Shown piece after piece: positions 58,015 to 64,000 of a DNA stretch of 64,000 bases. Position 1 is the stretch's first letter; every line of letters begins with the position of its first letter. The stretch is from Lophius americanus (taxonomy: Eukaryota; Chordata; Actinopteri; Lophiiformes; Lophiidae). The stretch lies in assembly GCA_037951165.1 (NCBI GenBank), contig JBBDHG010000097.1:3694001-3758000 (forward strand), written 5' to 3'. A program made the translations under genes and the position numbers. Below the pieces are notes generated by a model. It saw nothing but the letters and a program-made list of their open reading frames with translations. It had not been told where the DNA came from and did not search any database.

Positions 58015-58320
58015 CGTATCTTATCACATTGTATCTTATCTTATCTTATCTTATTTTATCTAATCTTGTTTTATATAATCTAATCTTATCTTATCTTATC
58101 TTATCTTATCGTATCTTATTGTATCTTATCTTATCATATCTTATCTGAACTTATATTATCCTATTTTATATCATCTTATATTTCTTATCTTATCTTATCG
58201 TATCTTATCTTAACTTATCTTATATTATCCTATATAATCTTATCATGTCTTTCTTATCTCATCTCATCTCATCTCATCTCATCTCATCTCATCTTATCTT
58301 ATCTTATATTATCTTATCCT
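58015..58320. repeat. (TTATC)n pentanucleotide microsatellite
   Basis: About 60 units of TTATC with scattered TTGTT, CTAAT and a purer (TCATC)n block near 58258-58300. Frames across it code an LILSY string that is not a gene. Confidence 0.9.
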
Positions 58321-59489
58321 CTTAGTTTAAAAATGCGCATATATTCTGACACATATTTTGCTTTTGTTGAGCAAATCTCAGTATTTCGTATACAGAGCGC
58401 GAGGGAATCGGACGAGACAGCTCTGTAAACAAACTGGTATAGGTACTGCTTAATCAATAATACCTTAGAGATCCCTCAACTGGTCTCATCAAATTCTCAA
58501 AGTGGTGATGAGACATTGAGGATTTCTACCCATACCTGCTATTACAGTACACATTCAGCACGGTGCTAAATCTGCTGCTGGATGAAAATGTTACATAAAA
58601 CCATTATATACAGAGAATTCCAAAAATATCTCAGCTCTCTCGGTGCCTTAATATCGATCGAAGGCTTCCATCAACATTTTTGTTGTTATAATCCAGTATT
58701 GATTTTTTTCCACACATAATCCAGTAGTTTTGTCTCCTATCTTAATATTTTTATTTAATGTAATTCGTTGTTGTTGGAGCCGAGCTCTAATGTAATGAAC
58801 ATGACAGAGAAGTTGAAGGTGAGTGGAGGCGTGACGCACGACCCCACCTAACCCCAGTCCTGGTTAATCTGGCCGGCGACTATTCTATCTGCCCTCTGAC
58901 TGAAAGCTTTTTCTTTCTGGCATAATTTACTCATCAGATTGAATCAGGTTTATCTTCTACATTTCCTCTCAATGACTGTCTGAATTTTCTGGCTGCCTGT
59001 GATGCAGGTCTTCCCACTCAGACTGTGTTTAGTGTTTGTTTTATTTCTTGATGTCCCCTGACTCAGTGTAGTCTGTGTGTTTCCACTTGTGCTCCTTCTC
59101 CCTCTCTGTGTCTGTCTCTCCTGTGTCTCACACAGTTATCTCCTTCTTGATTGTCCCCCTGTTTCACCTGCAATTCTCTCCTTGATTCTCCCCTAGCTTT
59201 TTTCTTGTTCCTCTGTGTTTTTAGTTTCTGTTCCCCTTTCTTTCTCTGCCAATTAGTTGTGGATATTGAATGCTGACGTCTTTCATACCAGCCATTTTAA
59301 GTTTCGGTGGTTTTTTGACTATACTTGGTGTCTTTGAATTTTGTCCCATCCAATGGTTTTTGATGGATTTGTATGCCTTAGTGGATTGCTTCTTGTTTTA
59401 CCATTGTCTTCATTATATTCCTGAACAGACTCAACTCAGTAATTTCATGGATCATTTTCAACTTTTATAACCACATAGGAGCTTGATCT

Positions 59490-59575
59490 TCAAATGTTTC
59501 CCGCCATAATTTCTCAACCATTGATCCAATTTAGTCCAGATTTGGTGCATATGAATCAACTGGACGAGACGCTCG
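59490..59575 (+). repeat. Interspersed repeat fragment
   Basis: CCATTGATCCAATTTAGTCC, then AGATTTGGTGCATATGAATC and AACTGGACGAGA matches the 26565/52130 family. Confidence 0.5.
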
Positions 59576-59814
59576 AATAGTTCAAATTTAAGAAAGCAAA
59601 TCCCTGTTTCCACTGCTGCCTCATAACACTGACCACATTACAAAGAATAATGGATCTCCGCATGTTGCCGGCTGATTTTATTCACGCCCAGAGCTAGTCT
59701 AATCACTGGGAGTTTGATTACAGTTTTGGAAGTCAATATCATTTGATCTACAGATGTAGATTGGGGTGATCAAAGCTCATAATGTATCGGGGGTTGCCAT
59801 AGGTTGTTTAAGCA

Positions 59815-59935
59815 AAACCCTGGAGCCAAATCCGCTCCCCGGGTTCCTCAAAGGGCCCCTTGAGTCAATTGCAGGGAACTAATTTCACAATGTTGTACTG
59901 TATGATAAAAGTTGTAATAAAAAGCTTAGATTATT
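59815..59935 (+). repeat. LINE/SINE 3' tail
   Basis: CCGCTCCCCGGGTTCCTCAA, GGGAACTAATTTCACAATGT, then TGTACTGTATGATAAAAGTT and AATAAAAAGC is a clearer copy of the tail at 5565-5690. Confidence 0.6.
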
Positions 59936-61654
59936 ATTGTTACTATGTAAGCTCAGGTGAGCACACCTGCTGGTCATACAGTAACACACCTCCGAAGGTG
60001 CCACTGTGCCAGCTGCAGGGTCATGCGCCGGGAGACACCCTTTACTGATGTTTCACTCCTTTATTCCTAAAAACAGCAGCAGGGACGTCTCCCTACCCGT
60101 TCATCCCTCTCTTCTCCACGGTTTATCCTTTGTTCAGAGCTATATCCAGAGGCGCTCCTGCTCTGTCTTTGAGAGCCTTCCTGGACTTGGCACCTGTGAT
60201 CTTTAGGGATTTTAGAAGGACGTTCAAGTGTAGCCTCGGGAACCAGCTTCCTCTGGATAGGTGAACGCCCTCCACAACACTTGTTAGCCACGGCTGCTAG
60301 TTAGTTCATGATTTTAAGCATATTGTATGTTTTCGTCTTTGCATTACTCACGTCAGTGATTTCAATGATCCAAGGTGGCATTTGCAGGGAAAACAGAGTG
60401 AGTAAAGTTTCACAAGACTTTTCGTGACATTTTGTCCGAATACAGTATAACATGAAACAGTGAATATACGTCCCTCTCTCCCAAACACATTACAAACGTT
60501 TATTTCCACTATCTTTGGGCTGTCATTTCCAGCCGAAAGACAATGGAGAATCAGGATTGGCATGACAGAAGTTGACACAACCAATGCTTTGTATTTGTTG
60601 ACAAGTCACAGATACATTAGATAACCAAAAGCTGCAATGTCTGTTCACAAAACTATCCAGAGGCAGGCATAGAAAGCTGCAGGAACTCCTCCACTTCCAA
60701 ATCAACTTCCTACTGACAACCAGACGTGTGACGTTTGGAGAATCTTTACATTGTTAACTATTTCCATCAAAAATGTAAAGCATAGTCGTGTCATTTTGCT
60801 GCACCCAGAGCCAACTACTAGTGTTTACTTCTAGCTTTGCATTGAATTTGTAACCGTACCATGCAAGGATCACCGTTGCATTATGGTTAAAAATGTTGTA
60901 CCAGATAAGTAAACACACTTGTTTACTCCTCCTTGTCCAGACATTCCTGTTTCTTGAGATGGACTTTTGACTGCACAAATGACAACCCATTTTGTTCCTT
61001 TCAATACTTTTGATACGGTTTGTGTCGATCACGTATTACAATTCTGTTTTCTGTATATCTGATGGATTAGCCTGTGGACTGGCATGTGTCTGACTTTTGT
61101 GTGTTCTGATAACTCTCGATTTCAACCTTACTCCTGTGATATTGTGGTCCAAAATGTTATACTATTGATGAAAGTCTTTCACTTCTTCTTCTCTCGGCTG
61201 TTCCCTTTGCATTAGATCATCTGTTTCCATTCACAGATACTGCCGTCACCATGCTGACTAACTGTACCACTGACTGTATTTGTTAACTTGTACCCGTACA
61301 GAACCAGTTTGAAATCAGTTTAGTTATCCGCATTTTGATTTGGCAGAGATTTTAAGCCGAATGCCAATCCTGACGAAACCCTCCCCATTTACACTGATTG
61401 GGACCGGAACTACAAACAAACTGATTTGTGACCTTTGTGGCTGAGATATGAAAGTCTTTCACATCTTGCAAATTTCTAGAAGACTTCTGTACTACCATGT
61501 GATTCCCAAACCTCCACTGTTTTGCTTTTTCACTTTGTGTGTGATAAAGCATAAAGCAATATACATTTTCAGATTCTCTTGAGACCTGACGTTTATGTGA
61601 GGGGAATAATGTGGCAGCATGACAGCATTTATATGTTTCTTGATGGATGCTGCA
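59936..61654. other. No gene seen
   Basis: The part 59990-60300 is GC-richer and carries short frames on both strands (plus 60006-60206, minus 60291-60067) without known domains. The rest is AT-rich and plain. Confidence 0.35.
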
Positions 61655-61900
61655 GTCAAAAATGGAAAAGCGTAAGGATCTGAGAGCAAGAAACAAATTG
61701 CTACTGGTGTTAAGCGTCTCCAGAACTGCGGGTCTTGTTAGGCGTTCCTGGTCTGCAGTGGGTAGTACCTACCAAACCAAAGCGGTCTAAGGTAGGACAA
61801 CCAGTGAGCCAGCGACAAACTCATGTGAGCCAAAGGCTCTATGATATGTACCAAACTGCATTAAGAACTGGTTGTAGCTGGACTACACCCAACCAGACCT
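61655..61900 (+). mobile_element. Tc1-like transposase relic (5' part)
   Basis: AAATGGAAAAGCGTAAGGAT, then CTCCAGAACTGCGGGTCTTG and GTCTGCAGTGGGTAGTACCT followed by CCAAAGCGGTCTAAGGTAGG is the N-terminal part of the 3936-4262 family. Several stops. Confidence 0.6.
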
Positions 61901-61984
61901 GATTACTACCTTCCCTGTCTAATCACATCATCACTTCAACAGACCATCTTCAGAAACCAGAAGTTGGCACCTAAGCCTCACCAG

Positions 61985-62655
61985 GAGCATACTATACTAA
62001 ATTCAACTGATATTCCACAAGCTGGAATTTCTGCCTCCCGTTCGTTCACACACGTTTTCTTACTTCCATTTACTGACCTTCATTCCTCTACTCTCCAGCG
62101 CGTACCACCACCTCTCCAGGTTTCCACCAACTGCTCTCATTACAGATCACAATGTCATCCACAAACAACGTACTTCACTGAGACTCCTGTCTGACTTGAT
62201 CTGTCAGAACTGACCATGACCACATCAAACAAAGAGGGGCTCTGAGCTGATCCTTGGTGCAGTCCAAACTCCACCTTGAATCAATCCATCCCTGCTGTCA
62301 TACTGCTCACATACATATGTACCACTCTAACTTTCCAGTTTCCTGTCTATATCACCAGAACGGTCCATTACCTCTTCATCTTTTGCTCCAGAAATTCTCC
62401 TTCTATCACAATTTTCAACCAACTTGTGGGACATAAGTGCTTACAATGTTCATCATCACACCTCCCATTTCTATCTTCATGCTCATCACCCTGTCTGACA
62501 CGTTCTTCACCTCCAGAATACTCTTCCCATACTCTTCCTTTTCTACTTCATTTCTCTTGCCTTTAACACCATGATAAAACACTTTGTACCTTCCTCCGGT
62601 GCTTCTGGACTGTGTGCCTTTCCATCTGGTCACTTGGACACACAACATATTAGTC
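61985..62655 (-). mobile_element. RTE-type LINE fragment, minus strand (endonuclease and polymerase pieces)
   Basis: The minus strand from 62655 down reads VTRWKGTQSRSTGGRYKVFY, HGVKGKRNEVEKEEYGKSIL, then VSDRVMSMKIEMGGVMMNIV and STYVPQVG, the endonuclease domain of RTE-type LINEs (the SDRVMSLKLEI..NVVSAYAPQVG block). Next, 61990-62280 carries the antisense of the polymerase segment, CAAACAAAGAGGGGCTCTGA, then GCTGATCCTTGGTGCAGTCC. The middle is deleted. Confidence 0.7.
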
Positions 62656-63290
62656 AGCAGAAAGCCAGTGCTGGCCCAGAACAACATTAAGGCAGATCTG
62701 AATTTGACGACCACACACCTCGATGGCCCTCAGAGCTTTTTGGAGAATCTTCTCCGGACTGATAAGGGGAAAGTTGAACCGAATGAAGACACTGAAATAA
62801 TATTAAACCTTTGGTCAAACATGGAGATAGCAGTGGAATGTTTTGGAGATGCTTTACTCCCACAGGACCAGGACGACTCGCCATGAATTCTGCTCTCGAG
62901 CAGAAAATTCGGACAGAAAAGTCAGGTCATTGGTCTGAGTTGTATCTTTTGTATAGCAAGACAATGATCCCATGAAGAAAAGTGGGTCAAACTCTGAATG
63001 GTAGTAAAGGAATAAAACTACATTTTGTGAGTGGTGTAGTTAAAGTCTGGACCTGAACCCGTTGATGTGCTGTGATGGGACCTGAAAAAATCTGTGAATG
63101 CTCACAAATCCTCCAATTTGCTGCACTGAAGCAGTTCTGTAAGGAACAGTGGGCCAAAATTCTCCCGCAGTGATGTCAGAGACTGATGTGCTGGTGTCAG
63201 AAGTGTTCGGTTGAAGTAGTTGCTGCTAAAAGTGGAACACCAAGATATTGAGGTCAGGGTGAATACTTTTAGGTTTAGATGGGACAGGGT
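62655..63290 (+). mobile_element. Tc1-like transposase relic, C-terminal two thirds
   Basis: The frame NNIKADLNLTTTHLDGPQSF, then LENLLRTDKGKVEPN aligns with KARLSFARKHLDDPQDFWEN-TLWTDESKVELFG. Next are GAATGTTTTGGAGATGCTTT, GACCTGAACCCGTTGATGTG (SPDLNPIEML, Glu changed) and GAAGCAGTTCTGTAAGGAAC. The same family is at 27775-28055 and 55235-56035. It joins the RTE fragment on its left. Confidence 0.7.
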
Positions 63291-64000
63291 TGTATGAAGA
63301 ACGTCCTTCCAACATCTGTTCCCTCTGTAGTAGTTAACTGGTGGTGTTCCAGTTCAGTGGAGATAATGTCCTTGTTGTGAGCCATAAGAAAAACGTTCTC
63401 TCTGGGAAAGAATGTTTAGTTTGCATTATTTCTGCTAATGCATCCAATTCAACTCCATCCTAAGACCTTCCACATTATCTATTATCTGACTTACTGTGCA
63501 CACATGTAAGTCATCCTCAGAACCTTACATGTGCAGAATGATTTGGCCAGTCAGCTCTCCTCAGGCTGATTTCCCACTTTTTACTGTATTGAGGTATTCA
63601 GGAAAATTATGGTCCAAGTGGCTGCTCAGGACTGCTTCAGGCATAGTAAAACAGTTTACTCATCCACTTTCCCTGGCTGGTGCCGCCTAGGGATTTCATT
63701 CAATGACCTTCTAATGAAAATTCTGCTCTTGTGACGTTGAGTCATTGCTCCCAATTTTGCTTCTTTGTCCTTCCTTAATGGGGTAATACTTCTCGCATGT
63801 TTTTTCTTTCATCAATTACAAAATATCACACTTTTTCCTGCCCTGTCTATGCAGAACCCACCCCTTTGAATCGTATTTATCTGTCCATCAACCCTCTGTC
63901 TCCCCCCATAATCACCTCTTTGTGAATTTCCTGCTACTCCAGTAGTTTGCTCTTGTTCTGTGTTATGTTCCCTGCTGTTATCACTAATACAACCAGCCCT
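63291..64000. other. Right edge, no gene seen
   Basis: No supported exon or repeat. The last 300 bases are pyrimidine-rich. Confidence 0.35.

Noticed and set aside
57909..58148. 79-codon open frame with an LILSY repeat
   Set aside because: It is the (TTATC)n microsatellite read as protein.

Overview
The window looks like teleost fish nuclear DNA. Its genes are vertebrate genes split by GT-AG introns. The space between them is filled with old Tc1-like DNA transposons, L2-, RTE- and Rex1/L2-type LINE fragments, a hAT-like element and several minisatellites, a mixture typical of ray-finned fish. I cannot name the species. Nothing bacterial, viral or CRISPR-like was seen.

Five protein genes can be read exon by exon. 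From left to right they are: ccdc130/yju2b (minus, nine coding exons, 377 aa); a gtf3a (TFIIIA) gene with an uninterrupted 351-codon reading frame (plus); a GDNF-family ligand best matching persephin (plus, two coding exons, 177 aa); wdr83 (minus, nine coding exons, 323 aa); and wdr83os/Asterix (plus, four coding exons, 106 aa). Exon phases join without a gap in each of the four split genes. The first two coding exons of a sixth gene, an unidentified secreted protein on the minus strand, lie at the left edge. A weak candidate 5' exon lies near 54.4-54.65 kb.

Layout: 0-2 kb, 5' end of the secreted-protein gene, with a degenerate ~50-bp tandem repeat in its intron. 2-6.8 kb, intergenic repeats. 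6.8-13.5 kb, divergent ccdc130 and gtf3a. 14-29 kb, a gene desert of Tc1, L2, RTE and minisatellite sequence. 29.7-36.3 kb, pspn. 36.4-51.3 kb, convergent with pspn, the head-to-head pair wdr83/wdr83os. 51.3-64 kb, mostly transposon relics with no confident gene.

The genes do not form one pathway. WDR83 and CCDC130/YJU2B are both linked to splicing, WDR83OS works in membrane-protein biogenesis at the ER, TFIIIA in 5S rRNA transcription, and persephin is a secreted neurotrophic factor. WDR83, WDR83OS, CCDC130 and PSPN all lie on human 19p13, so most of the order reflects ancient linkage.

The most interesting structure is a 23-bp minisatellite family present at three places around pspn and wdr83. 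Two arrays are in opposite orientations and bracket pspn exon 1. The apparent lack of introns in gtf3a is the second point of note. I found no convincing new biological system.
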